Assembly: GCF_027942865.1 (NCBI RefSeq)
Contig: NC_134514.1
Span: 1,878,169 to 1,942,168 of the forward strand
Reading direction: 5' to 3'
Source: Odontesthes bonariensis
Lineage: Eukaryota; Chordata; Actinopteri; Atheriniformes; Atherinopsidae
Length of the DNA: 64,000 nucleotides
The notes below the pieces were generated by a model, which did no database searches, was not told the DNA's origin, and saw nothing but the letters and a program-made list of their open reading frames with translations. How positions within the stretch are numbered: position 1 is the first letter of the stretch; each line of letters opens with the position of its first letter. The position numbers and the translations under genes were made by a program. Below, in pieces: positions 35,801-43,570 of this stretch.

Positions 35801-37949
35801 TGACGTCTCTAAAACAGAAACATTTCTCCATGTTTCCACTCCTGACGTCTCTAAACAGAAACATTTCTCCATGTTTCCACTCCTGATGTCTCTAAACAGA
35901 AACATTTCTCCATGTTTCCACTCCTGACGTCTCTAAACAGAAACATTTCTCCATGTTTCCACTCCTGACGTCTCTAAACAGAAACATTTCTCCATGTTTC
36001 CACTCCTGATGTCTCTAAAACAGAAACATTTCTCCATGTTTCCACTCCTGACGTCTCTAAACAGAAACATTTCTCCATGTTTCCACTCCTGACGTCTCTA
36101 AACAGAAACATTTCTCCATGTTTCCACTCCTGACGTCTCTAAAACAGAAACATTTCTCCATGTTTCCACTCCTGACGTCTCTAAAACAGAAACATTTCTC
36201 CATGTTTCCACTCCTGACGTCTCTAAACAGAAACATTTCTCCATGTTTCCACTCCTGACGTCTCTAAACAGAAACATTTCTCCATGTTTCCACTCCTGAT
36301 GTCTCTAAACAGAAACATTTCTCCATGTTTCCACTCCTGACGTCTCTAAACAGAAACATTTCTCCATGTTTCCACTCCTGACGTCTCTAAAACAGAAACA
36401 TTTCTCCATGTTTCCACTCCTGACGTCTCTAAACAGAAACATTTCTCCATGTTTCATCTCCTGACGTCTCTAAACAGAAACATTTCTCCATGTTTCCACT
36501 CCTGACGTCTCTAAACAGAAACATTTCTCCATGTTTCCACTCCTGACGTCTCTAAACAGAAACATTTCTCCATGTTTCCACTCCTGATGTCTCTAAAACA
36601 GAAACATTTCTCCATGTTTCCACTCCTGACGTCTCTAAACAGAAACATTTCTCCATGTTTCCACTCCTGACGTCTCTAAACAGAAACATTTCTCCATGTT
36701 TCCACTCCTGACGTCTCTAAAACGAAACATTTCTCCATGTTTCCACTCCTGACGTCTCTAAAACAGAAACATTTCTCCATGTTTCCACTCCTGACGTCTC
36801 TAAACAGAAACATTTCTCCATGTTTCCACTCCTGATGTCTCTAAACAGAAACATTTCTCCATGTTTCCACTCCTGATGTCTCTAAAACAGAAACATTTCT
36901 CCATGTTTCCACTCCTGACGTCTCTAAACAGAAACATTTCTCCATGTTTCCACTCCTGACGTCTCTAAACAGAAACATTTCTCCATGTTTCCACTCCTGA
37001 CGTCTCTAAACAGAAACATTTCTCCATGTTTCCACTCCTGATGTCTCTAAACAGAAACATTTCTCCATGTTTCCACTCCTGATGTCTCTAAAACAGAAAC
37101 ATTTCTCCATGTTTCCACTCCTGATGTCTCTTAAACAGAAACATTTCTCCATGTTTCCACTCCTGATGTCTCTAAAACAGAAACATTTCTCCATGTTTCC
37201 ACTCCTGATGTCTCTAAACAGAAACATTTCTCCATGTTTCCACTCCTGATGTCTCTAAACAGAAACATTTCTCCATGTTTCCACTCCTGATGTCTCTAAA
37301 ACAGAAACATTTCTCCATGTTTCCACTCCTGATGTCTCTTAAACAGAAACATTTCTCCATGTTTCCACTCCTGATGTCTCTAAAACAGAAACATTTCTCC
37401 ATGTTTCCACGCCTGACGTCTCTAAACAGAAACATTTCTCCATGTTTCCACTCCTGACGTCTCTAAAACAGAAACATTTCTCCATGTTTCCACTCCTGAC
37501 GTCTCTAAACAGAAACATTTCTCCATGTTTCCACTCCTGACGTCTCTAAACAGAAACATTTCTCCATGTTTCCACTCCTGACGTCTCTAAAACAGAAACA
37601 TTTCTCCATGTTTCCACTCCTGATGTCTCTAAAACAGAAACATTTCTCCATGTTTCCACTCCTGACGTCTCTAAAGGCTTTCGGTGAAGTCTCAGGAACG
37701 TAACTGCTCTGCATCAGCAGTGAAATGTACTAAAGATGCTGCTTCTGCTGTGATGGCATTAATGAGCCTTTATTTGTTCTTTTTAACCAGGTTTTTAACG
37801 GATTTCTTTGTTTCTTCCTGCAGGGTGCAATGAAGAAGGGCATGACCCGGGTCGATAAACAGATGCGTAGATTTGCCGACATCCGCCGCCTCACCAAGAC
37901 GGGTCACGCCGTGAAGATCAGCGTGGAAGGCAACCGGATGCCGCTCTGA
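8804..37949 (+). CDS. iws1: IWS1, Spt6-interacting transcription elongation factor; 14 shared exons plus alternative last exons
   Basis: IWS1 (yeast Spn1/Iws1) binds Spt6 on elongating RNA polymerase II and links it to SETD2 histone methylation and mRNA export (family knowledge). Coding exons: 8804-8846, 10879-10961, 11333-11918, 14351-14410, 14497-14695, 15769-15826, 17503-17609, 17684-17834, 17925-18007, 18921-19050, 19167-19284, 19379-19490, 25071-25127, 25230-25341, then either 25965-26090 or 37824-37949. Every junction is GT-AG, phases are consistent, and either ending gives 674 residues (human about 819; the acidic repeat is shorter here). Order: acidic Ser/Asp/Glu N-terminus (to about 340), the [20 protein letters not shown] segment, then the TFIIS-N/LW-like helical domain (about 425-560), then the conserved [20 protein letters not shown] segment and a basic C-terminus. 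Introns hold most of the tandem arrays in the first 38 kb. Confidence 0.97.
9245..9978. mobile_element. Putative non-autonomous DNA element in IWS1 intron 1
   Basis: Left acagacatcccaag and right ttgggatgtctg form inverted termini about 730 bp apart. A near-perfect palindrome (atatcaggga / tccctgatat arms) sits just inside the right end at 9938-9960. No transposase is present and the target duplication is unclear. Confidence 0.45.
10060..10565 (+). pseudogene. RecQ-like helicase first-exon fragment of repeat origin
   Basis: The ATG at 10261 begins [15 protein letters not shown] and continues [18 protein letters not shown], which resembles the Q-motif region preceding helicase motif I in RecQ-like helicases that recur in fish genomes. 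The frame then reaches a GTAAGC donor-like site near 10400 and no motif I (GKS/T) exon follows. CpG-rich flanks and location inside IWS1 intron 1 suggest a dispersed repeat rather than a host gene. Assignment is from memory of the motif. Confidence 0.45.
10790..10806 (+). repeat. Homopolymer run of 17 G
   Basis: An uninterrupted G run lies 73 bp upstream of IWS1 exon 2, on the transcript strand. It is capable in principle of G-quadruplex formation and likely unstable in length. Confidence 0.9.
10879..11918 (+). CDS. iws1: IWS1 coding exons 2-3 (10879-10961, 11333-11918), acidic N-terminus
   Basis: Exon 2 (83 nt) continues [11 protein letters not shown]. Exon 3 (586 nt) encodes about 195 residues of Ser/Asp/Glu-rich, disordered sequence with repeated SDSE-like and SDDE-like units such as [16 protein letters not shown], many of them CK2-type sites. 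In mammals this region carries longer SDSENEE repeats. The exon 3 donor is CCAG|GTACTG, immediately followed by a CTT/CTG trinucleotide tract. Confidence 0.93.
11937..12030 (+). repeat. Mixed CTT/CTG trinucleotide tract beside the IWS1 exon 3 donor
   Basis: About 30 interleaved cttctt and ctgctg triplets begin about 20 bp after the donor. If intron 3 were retained, the reading frame would stay open through this tract as a leucine run before stopping at 12061. Confidence 0.9.
12100..13340. other. IWS1 intron 3, unassigned with degenerate repeat sequence
   Basis: No exon fits. Around 12790-13200 the minus strand has long but motif-free open stretches, possibly a decayed transposase. The segment around 13300-13390 (ccctaactataagctttatc and following) resembles a widespread fish interspersed repeat that supplies the unit for the next array. 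Confidence 0.35.
13366..14330 (+). repeat. 55-bp minisatellite, about 17.5 units
   Basis: The unit contains gagaggggcctgataactga, aggctctgcctcccaaactg and gcagctggttccaca. Units differ by single changes (ccaca/cctca/ccata, ctct/cttt). The array ends 20 bp before IWS1 exon 4, so it abuts the branch-point region and acceptor of that exon. Confidence 0.95.
14351..15826 (+). CDS. iws1: IWS1 coding exons 4-6 (14351-14410, 14497-14695, 15769-15826)
   Basis: Exon 4 encodes [20 protein letters not shown] and exon 5 encodes [18 protein letters not shown] through [13 protein letters not shown]. Exon 6 encodes [19 protein letters not shown]. The last two parts, with GFNQEDL from exon 7, match the conserved segment of vertebrate IWS1 reported to contain motifs bound by TFIIS-N-type domains such as LEDGF (family knowledge). 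Exon 5 uses a phase-2 donor GA|GTGAGT, so retention gives an immediate stop. Intron 6 splits EEEFT from GFNQ and holds the GCCTTG array. Confidence 0.93.
14812..15695 (+). repeat. 11-bp minisatellite, about 80 units, IWS1 intron 5
   Basis: The units are gtttacagtcc and gtttacaatct, with some shortened forms. Because 11 is not a multiple of 3, all frames cycle through the same residues, which explains the long apparent ORF (14700-15575). That ORF is not a gene. Confidence 0.94.
15845..17440. repeat. GCCTTG hexamer-based minisatellite, about 1.6 kb, IWS1 intron 6
   Basis: Hexamers gccttg and gccttc alternate with gcggtc, gcgctc and gcagtc to give 12-24 bp sub-units. The plus strand reads as Leu-Ala-Val and the minus strand as Lys-Ala-Thr/Ser repeats. 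Four cctagg variants (16555, 16579, 16603 and 16969 region) add stops in the minus frame. The plus frame continuous with exon 6 stays open to 16558. Confidence 0.93.
17503..19490 (+). CDS. iws1: IWS1 coding exons 7-12, including the TFIIS-N-like domain
   Basis: Exons are 17503-17609, 17684-17834, 17925-18007, 18921-19050, 19167-19284 and 19379-19490. The sequence runs [125 protein letters not shown] and [20 protein letters not shown]. This is the conserved Spt6-binding core of Iws1, a TFIIS N-terminal-type helical bundle, and it is nearly identical to the human protein as I recall it. Intron 9 holds a hAT element. All junction phases join without loss. Confidence 0.96.
18025..18847 (+). mobile_element. 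Non-autonomous hAT element with BED-domain relic, 823 bp
   Basis: Ends are gagggatgggaatcg and the inverted aattcccatcccta. It is flanked by a near-perfect 8-bp duplication, CCGGCAGC (18017-18024) and CCGGCAAC (18848-18855), as expected for hAT. The internal ATG at 18198 begins [18 protein letters not shown], a degenerate BED-type start that stops after 26 residues. It is inserted in IWS1 intron 9, 9 bp after the donor. Confidence 0.8.
19060..19150 (+). repeat. Short ggttctgacccggttctgtt repeats, IWS1 intron 10
   Basis: About five imperfect 18-20 bp units fill most of this 116-bp intron between the exon 10 donor and the exon 11 polypyrimidine tract. Confidence 0.75.
19525..19780 (+). repeat. 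Two short repeats, aaccccgacccgcttag and ttctgtcccagg types
   Basis: Three copies of a 17-bp unit lie at about 19530-19580, then about ten tgtccc-based units at 19680-19770. Both are in IWS1 intron 12. Confidence 0.75.
19878..22312 (+). mobile_element. Heptamer-array transposon copy 1, interrupted by a second element
   Basis: It begins with gctgtgttcgaaaccaca, the same terminal sequence as the element at 42608, then becomes a TACATAC/TACATGC heptamer array (19895-21152). The array resumes at 22218-22312 after an insertion. The right terminal repeat seen in the 42608 copy is missing here. The heptamer period produces several long false ORFs. It is in IWS1 intron 12. Confidence 0.75.
21153..22217. 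mobile_element. 1,065-bp inverted-repeat element inserted in the heptamer array
   Basis: Termini cattgaaatagagagtagaa and the inverted ttctactctctatttctatg extend imperfectly over about 70 bp, including an ccaatga and ccatcttgg segment on each side. Both flanks read ctgcatac, an 8-bp duplication (21145-21152 and 22218-22225), though the array itself supplies that word. An 8-bp duplication fits hAT or P superfamilies, and termini starting CAT resemble P elements. Internally, a segment with catgtggtatat and gtgtttgtttattgttgaac is present twice. Confidence 0.7.
22745..22912 (+). repeat. 31-bp tandem repeat, about 5 units
   Basis: The unit is ggctataaagtgtaaatata followed by tttagctgtga, with increasing divergence to the right. 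It is in IWS1 intron 12. No exon fits between 22312 and 23319. Confidence 0.85.
23145..23221 (-). mobile_element. LINE reverse-transcriptase scrap
   Basis: The minus frame reads [12 protein letters not shown], a decayed GVPQGSxLGPL motif of L2/CR1-type reverse transcriptase. Nothing else of the element is legible. Confidence 0.4.
23319..24228. mobile_element. hAT-like non-autonomous element, about 910 bp
   Basis: Left terminus cagtgttgtttttgac and right terminus gacgaaaacaacaccg are inverted copies. The subterminal ttagtcttagtcttttggac motif is typical of a common fish hAT family. Flanks aaacagaa and cttcagaa share five bases and could be a decayed 8-bp duplication. No transposase is seen. 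It is in IWS1 intron 12. Confidence 0.65.
24735..24968 (+). repeat. 33-bp minisatellite, about 7 units
   Basis: The unit is gcccgttagatggctgccag followed by atgtttgcagcag. The variants cccg/tccg and atgt/aggt alternate almost regularly along the array, suggesting that a 66-bp dimer was copied. It is in IWS1 intron 12, about 100 bp before exon 13. Confidence 0.93.
25071..25341 (+). CDS. iws1: IWS1 coding exons 13-14 (25071-25127, 25230-25341)
   Basis: Exon 13 gives [18 protein letters not shown]. Exon 14 gives [20 protein letters not shown] and [17 protein letters not shown], the highly conserved segment before the IWS1 C-terminus. The exon 14 donor AGG|GTGAGT is phase 0, which matches the phase of both candidate last exons. 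Confidence 0.96.
25965..26090 (+). CDS. iws1: IWS1 alternative last exon A (proximal)
   Basis: After acceptor CCTCTGTAG, 126 nt encode 41 residues and [23 protein letters not shown], then [20 protein letters not shown] and L. The [12 protein letters not shown] end is the conserved IWS1 C-terminus, and phase 0 fits exon 14. Compared with exon B it has the same length and 20 of 41 identities, concentrated in the RRFA core and the last 13 residues. The middle is less like mammalian IWS1 than exon B is. Its open frame and intact terminus argue against a dead duplicate. Confidence 0.85.
   Translation, partial: SGCKKAIGLLEKHKRRFAEQRKMGRPQGAVKISIEGNRMPL
26091..27452. other. Possible 3' UTR of proximal IWS1 isoform, otherwise unassigned
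   Basis: No further exon or clear element was found, apart from a transposon-like patch near 26370-26480. It ends at the AATAAA and the minisatellite. Confidence 0.35.
27412..27417 (+). promoter_or_regulatory. Candidate poly(A) signal for the proximal IWS1 ending
   Basis: AATAAA lies about 1.3 kb downstream of exon A's stop and about 40 bp before the 41/42-bp minisatellite starts. A transcript ending here would exclude the array. Confidence 0.4.
27453..37674 (+). repeat. 10.2-kb minisatellite of 41/42-bp units, roughly 245 copies
   Basis: The unit is gaaacatttctccatgtttc, cactcctgacgtctct and aaa(a)ca. Two main sites vary: the single CpG (gacgtc / gatgtc, rarely gtcgtc) and 3 versus 4 A's, giving 41- or 42-bp units. 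Rare markers (cttaaacag, taaaacgaaac, cttctgacg, catctcctg) recur at kilobase spacing. Minus-strand open stretches at 28903-29166 and 30017-30280 are identical at offset 1,114 bp, so blocks of many units were duplicated. It separates the two IWS1 last exons. Apparent ORFs in both strands follow from the period. Confidence 0.97.
37824..37949 (+). CDS. iws1: IWS1 alternative last exon B (distal)
   Basis: After acceptor TTCTTCCTGCAG, 126 nt encode 41 residues and [23 protein letters not shown], then [20 protein letters not shown] and L. KKG, DKQMR and HAVKIS agree with the human C-terminus as I recall it, so this is the likely orthologous canonical ending. Splicing to it requires crossing an 12.5-kb intron that contains exon A and the minisatellite. 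Confidence 0.93.
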   Translation, partial: GAMKKGMTRVDKQMRRFADIRRLTKTGHAVKISVEGNRMPL

Positions 37950-38112
37950 TATTTTTTTAGGATGTATTCTTTTCTTTTTGTTTTAATATTTTGTCCCTGA
38001 ACAGTCCCACAGTTGCCCCCCCCCCCTCAGGTCCAGCTCTGCCTTACTGAAGGGCTTCAGTCAGAATGGGAATGCCTGCTGTAAACTCGTCTGGTCGCTG
38101 GACAAAAAAAAC

Positions 38113-38118
38113 ATTAAA
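38113..38118 (+). promoter_or_regulatory. Candidate poly(A) signal (ATTAAA) for distal IWS1 ending
   Basis: ATTAAA lies 164 nt after the exon B stop. It is a common variant signal at a plausible distance. Confidence 0.45.
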
Positions 38119-38119
38119 A

Positions 38120-39240
38120 TTGTTCCAGAATAAGAACTGCTGCTAATGTTAGCAGCCAGCTGTGTTCATTTCATCTCCCAACGTTAGCTTTGTGAGCGCT
38201 TAGCTTTATTGCCATGACGTTATTTCCAGCAGTCTGCTGTAGAAGTTTACTTTTTTGTTGATGTTAGCAGACACTTAAACATTAGTTCTTAAAACAAAAC
38301 AACATTTAGCTTTGTTAGCCGACGCTTTAAACAAAATCATGATAGCATTGTCTGTTAGCGGCCAGCTGAATTAGCATAAACCGCAAACCAACAAAAGTAT
38401 TTGCGCCATCTTTGTTTATCTCCATTTTGATAGTTAGCAAGTTGGTCGTGAGTTGGAGTTTAAACTAAAGCAACAGAAGTTGTGATGTTTGTATTTTTGG
38501 GCCTCTGCTGCCAGGTTAACTAAGATAACAAAGTTAGCGGTCTGTTAGGTATAACTTTTAACCATCTTTACTGCCATCTCGTGAGCTGGTGTTAGCCATA
38601 TCTCAGATGTCCATGATGCTATTTCATGCTAGCAATCAAAAGGAGATTAAACTGATATTGGATGGTAAGATTTATTTCAAAGCCAGCCAACGTGACGGGT
38701 ATAAGCAGGTCGCTACATTAGCTATATCTCAAAACCAAATCATTTTACACCTCTGGCCTTTATACCGGTTTGCTACGTTAGCATTGGGTTAGCATTTAGC
38801 AAAATTTAATTAAAAAAACTAAGATTTACCTCGTTAAAAAAGAATTCAACAAAGGCTCTGATATTATCTTATGTTCACTTTACATCCATGTTAACTAAAT
38901 GCATTTAGCAAGCTGATTGGTTTTAACTCCAAAACAACTGAGACGCCATCTTGTGATCTGGTGTTAGCGGTTGGATTTATTGAATTTGCCAGGCTAACTT
39001 TAAGGTAGATCGTGTAGAATAATTATCAGCCAGGTTAGCTTACAGCTTTTTCTCTAAGCAGTTAGCTTCCTAGCATTAGCTGATAACAGTCAGCCACACT
39101 AGTTCCTAAAGAGCAGAGACTTATAAACTTAACTATTCTTAGCGCTGTGTTAACTTCATCTAAAGCTAATTCAGTTAGCTCACGTTAGCCTTCAGATACT
39201 GAGATTCATTGCACAGTTCAGCTAATCTTATTTTATGTTG
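38120..39240 (+). other. TTAGC-rich unique sequence downstream of IWS1
   Basis: No gene is visible. The pentamer ttagc (often gttagc) occurs repeatedly and mostly in this orientation across about 1.1 kb, without a fixed period. Confidence 0.5.
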
Positions 39241-40570
39241 CTTGAGCTTCACATTTGCTTTTCAATGAAACCGTTATTAGATTCTGCTTCCCACCATCGA
39301 ATGAAATGGTTATCGGTTTGCTAATCAAGCTTTTCTTCGTTTGTTTCTTGGTAAAAATTTAAAATAGGTGAAGCATTTAAGGTGGTTTTAGGAGCTTTCT
39401 GGAATCATGGCGTTTATCCTGGTTAAACCTTTAAGCTTTTCGCTCGTTTTAAAGAGGATAAACTAAAACACTCGCTCAGACAGAACTGATCTTTGCCGGT
39501 TTTAAACTCTTGTTTTTGCTTTAAAGGACAGAATGATTTCCCGATAACCATCATGAACATTAAAGCACATTTTTAATTCGGGGGCCATTTTTGGTGCTCG
39601 TCTTGTCCAGTCCACTGTCGGGTTTCCAGCAGTGAGTTCAGGAATCAGATCCTCCTCTTTTGGCCCTTTTTGTCTCTGAATGTGAAGGTGTTTGTATTCT
39701 TAAGGTGGTCTGGTCCATTGTGTCCCCTCTGCTCCCCTATTGGCTGAACAGAAGCGAGTAACGGCAGGACTGACTTCATACAGACGACACGAGGACTCTG
39801 ATCTGGATCAGGCTTCCGGTCCGGACTCTGTGTGAACCTGCCGGTCTTTGTGCTCTGTTCTGGATCAGGTGGTACATTTCTTAATAAAGACTCAACGGAA
39901 ACTGCCTTTAGAGCTCTTTAATGTCATTCACTTAAGTCATTGCACTTTAACTGAATGTGTAATAAGGAAACTATACTTTCTGCTTCTTCATTTGGGTCAG
40001 AAAGACCAAAATCTGGCTTTTGGAAGTGTTAGAATTGACCTTTGGATCCACAGACTGATATCATAATGTGAAATATAATGTTTTATAAAGTCAGTTTACA
40101 CCAAACCAAGTCTTAAAGGCCAGTTTTGATGCTTCATCATGTTGCAAACTTGATGAAAATCTAGGTTTTATGTTCATATTTTCTACTGAATTACCCCAAA
40201 TGTACGGATCATTTCCTGTAAAATTACACGGTGAAACCCACAGACTGCAGAGTTAAATGGACACCAGTTGGTTTGTGGGACCCAGAAGTTTCCATGTGGA
40301 TAACAGGGAGGAGCTGGAGTCTGATCCTTAAAGGCTGATTGGATAAAAGTCTAATGGCACCAGAACCTGAGGGTTTATGGAGAATGGGAAGCTGATTTCA
40401 GTTTGGGATGAATCGAGGTGCCATATAATAAGGATCCAGCCAGCACCGAGGCTGTATGTGCATGAAAACATCATTTAATATGTTTGTAACATCTTAACTA
40501 AAACTTCTGTGCAGATTTTAACAGTTTGGGCGCCATGTTGTGTTCTTATTCTGACTTCAGGACCGTGTTT
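39240..40570. other. Unassigned intergenic stretch
   Basis: Only short motif-free open frames are present. No repeat family, exon or promoter is recognisable. Confidence 0.35.
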
Positions 40571-41086
40571 CTAGGCAAGGCAGGTTTATCTGTACAGCAC
40601 AATCCAACAACAAAGTGATTCAAAGTGCTTTACAGAGACATTAAAACAGTAGAAATAAAAAGCAGGATTTAGATTTTAAACAAATAAGAACAATAGATAA
40701 AATCAGAAGTTAAAATGTGATTAAGTTTTCAGCTTTATTCAAATGCAGCTGAAAATAGGTGTGTCTTCAGCCTGGACTTAAACACACTGAGTGTTTCAGC
40801 TGATCTGAGGCTTTCTGGGAGTTTGTTCCAGACATGTGGAGCATAGAAGCTGAATGCAGCTCCTCCATGTCTGGTTCTGACTCTGGGAACTGATAGAAGA
40901 CCGGATCCAGATGAGCTGAGGGGTCTGGAAGGTTCACACTGGGTCAGGAGGTCACTGATGCATTCTGGTCCTGGACCATTCAGAGCTTTATAGAGCAGCA
41001 TCAGAACTTTAAAGTCTGTCCTCTGATGGACAGGCAGCCGGTGTAAAGACCTCAGAGCTGGACTGATGTGCTCCACTTCTTTGGTC

Positions 41087-42379
41087 TCGCCAAACATGGC
41101 ATCAGTGACCCGTTCCTGCCGATTCCTCCTCTACAACATCCGGAGGATTCGCCCCTTCCTCACCGACAAGGCAGCAGGTGCTCATCCAGGCTCTGGTCAT
41201 CTCCCGCCTGGACTACTGCAACTCCCTCCTTGCTGGCGCCCGGCTTCTGCCATCAGACCTCTGGAGCTGGTTCAGAAAGCTGCTGCTCGTCTGGTGTTCA
41301 ACCTCCCCGAGTTTTCCCACACCACTCCCCTTCTCCGCTCTCTACACCGGCTCCCTGTAGCTGCAGCATCCAGTTTCAGACTCTGGTGCTGGCCTACAGG
41401 GCAGTGGAAGGAACAGCTCCTTCATACCTCCAGGCTGAGGTCCAGTTTCAGGCTCTGGTGCTGGCCTACAGGGCAGTGGAAGGAACAGCTCCTTCATACC
41501 TCCAGGCTGAGGTCCAGCCCTACACCCCCGCCCAACCACTTCGCTCTGCGGCCACCAGGCGCCTGGCTGCCCCGTCACTCAGCGGTCCCTGCGCACGATC
41601 GACACGGTCACGGCTTTTCTCTGTTCTGGCACCCCGATGGTGGAACGATCTCCCGACTGATATCAGGACAGCTGAGTCGCTGCCCATCTTTCGCCGCAGG
41701 CTGAAAACCATCTCTTCAAGGAAAACTACCCTCCTCTGTCCTAGTTCCTTATGCACTTATCGTTTCCTCCACCACTGGCACCCTCTATATTTTCATTACC
41801 CCCTACCCGAACCAGGGTTTGCATCCCCACCCCGCTGTGACTGGTGTGCAGTTGGTGAGAGGCTGGGGTAGATTATGGTGGTTGTGGTGTGAGGAGCAGT
41901 GATGGCTGGCATTAGGGGGGTGACTCTGGGACGCCAGTGATCACTGTCTAGCCCCCTGGAGGCTAATTGGGCCCAATTAGACGAAACACTGATGGAAGGA
42001 AGTTCCCACCTGATGACCCCTATGACATGTTGGTCAGCACTGCTCACTGATCTATATTATAGGGAATTATTCACTGAGTCTGGTCCTTTATTTTATTTTA
42101 ATTTTTTATTTTCTTTAGCACAAGTTTCTTGTGTTTATATTGAATCCTAAATTGTCTTTGTTTTCTAAATTGTCTTCCCATGTGTCTAGGTACCTGATTT
42201 ATCGCACTTACTCTAGCACTAGTTTTGCTCTTAGCTGTTTGGTATTAGAAGGAAATGCACTTATGATTTCTTGTGACCTGAAGTTCTTTTGCCTACCGAT
42301 GTTGAACGCACTTATTGTAAGTCGCTTTGGTTAAAAGCGTCTGCAGAATGACCGTAATGTAATGTAATGTAATGTAATG
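41087..42379 (+). mobile_element. Second L2-type LINE, plus strand, inserted in the first
   Basis: Frames carry LIQALVISRLDYCNSLLAG, then LELVQKAAARLVFNLPEF and LFSVLAPRWWNDLPTDIRTA, the C-terminal region of L2-clade ORF2, with frameshifts. A 72-bp segment is duplicated in tandem at 41371-41442 and 41443-41514, adding 24 codons in frame. The 3' end reads aagtcgctttggttaaaagc and finishes in (taatg)n at about 42351-42379, as in fish L2 tails. Confidence 0.8.
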
Positions 42380-42607
42380 AGGACTCGAGCAGCAGAGTTC
42401 TGAATAAGCTGCAGGTGTCTAACTGACTTTTTAGGTAGATAAATATCGGTCTGAGTCCATCACTACACCCAGATTTCTGGCCTGGTTGGTAGTTTCTAGG
42501 TGCATAGATTGAAGTTCTGTGGTGACCTGTAATCGTTTCTCTTTGGCTCCAAAGACAATTACCTCAGTTTTGTTTTTGTTTAGCTGGAGAAAGTTGTGGC
42601 ACATCCA

Positions 42608-43570
42608 GGCTGTGTTCGAAACCGCCTTCTACATACTACATACTGCATACTGCATACTACATACTGCATACTACATACTACATACTGCATACTGCATACT
42701 ACATACTGCATACTACATACTACATACTGCATACTACATACTGCATACTGCATACTGCATACTACATACTGCATACTACATACTACATACTGCATACTAC
42801 ATACTGCATACTACATACTGCATACTACATACTGCATACTACATACTACATACTGCATACTACATACTTCATACTGCATACTACATACTGCATACTACAT
42901 ACTGCATACTGCATACTACATACTGCATACTACATACTGCATACTACATACTTCATACTGCATACTTCATACTGCAGACTACATACTGCATACTACATAC
43001 TGCATACTTAGCGATCAGACCGTATGCAGTGTGTTTACCCACAATGCATTTCGCTCCTGCCCGAGCTGAAATCAGCCGGCCTGAAGCTGATTTCCCTTAA
43101 GCTCTAAACTCTGTAAACTTTAGCAACATTTGAAACATTTTCAGGTGAGAAAGTAGTCGTTTAGATCCCCAACGTGTTGAAAACCTGACAAAATACCGGC
43201 TGTTTACCATTTTGTTCCCACGAATTCGGCGCTACTAAAGCTAGCCGCAGTGAGCTAACACACTTCCGGTTATTTTCACAAAATAAAATACCCGTTGCCT
43301 TTTATCACAGGGAAAGCCATTACCATACAATTGGTGCTTTTGTTTTGAAAACAGGAAGTGAACCTACCCTCGTTGTAGCTAGCTTGAAACTGCCGTTTTG
43401 ACAGGAAATGACGATCGTCACGTTACGTTGCATCTTGGGTAGTTTGAGTATGAGTAGTAACCTCATGATGCATACCCAACATTTAGGAGAATCTAGTATG
43501 CATCCGGGAACTTAAAAAAAGTTAAAGTTAGAAGGAGAAGTAGGAGAAGTAGGCGGTTTTGAACACAGCC
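42608..43570. mobile_element. Heptamer-array transposon copy 2, complete termini, 963 bp
   Basis: Termini ggctgtgttcgaaaccgcct and the inverted aggcggttttgaacacagcc enclose a TACATAC/TGCATAC heptamer array (about 42630-43010) and unique sequence. It interrupts LINE codons between IND-W and M-C. Both sides carry cca (42605-42607 and 43571-43573), consistent with a 3-bp target duplication. No transposase is present. Superfamily is not assigned. Confidence 0.8.

Noticed and set aside
27453..37674. Regularly spaced repeats suggesting a CRISPR array
   Set aside because: Units are contiguous with no unique spacers, and the context is a vertebrate intron.
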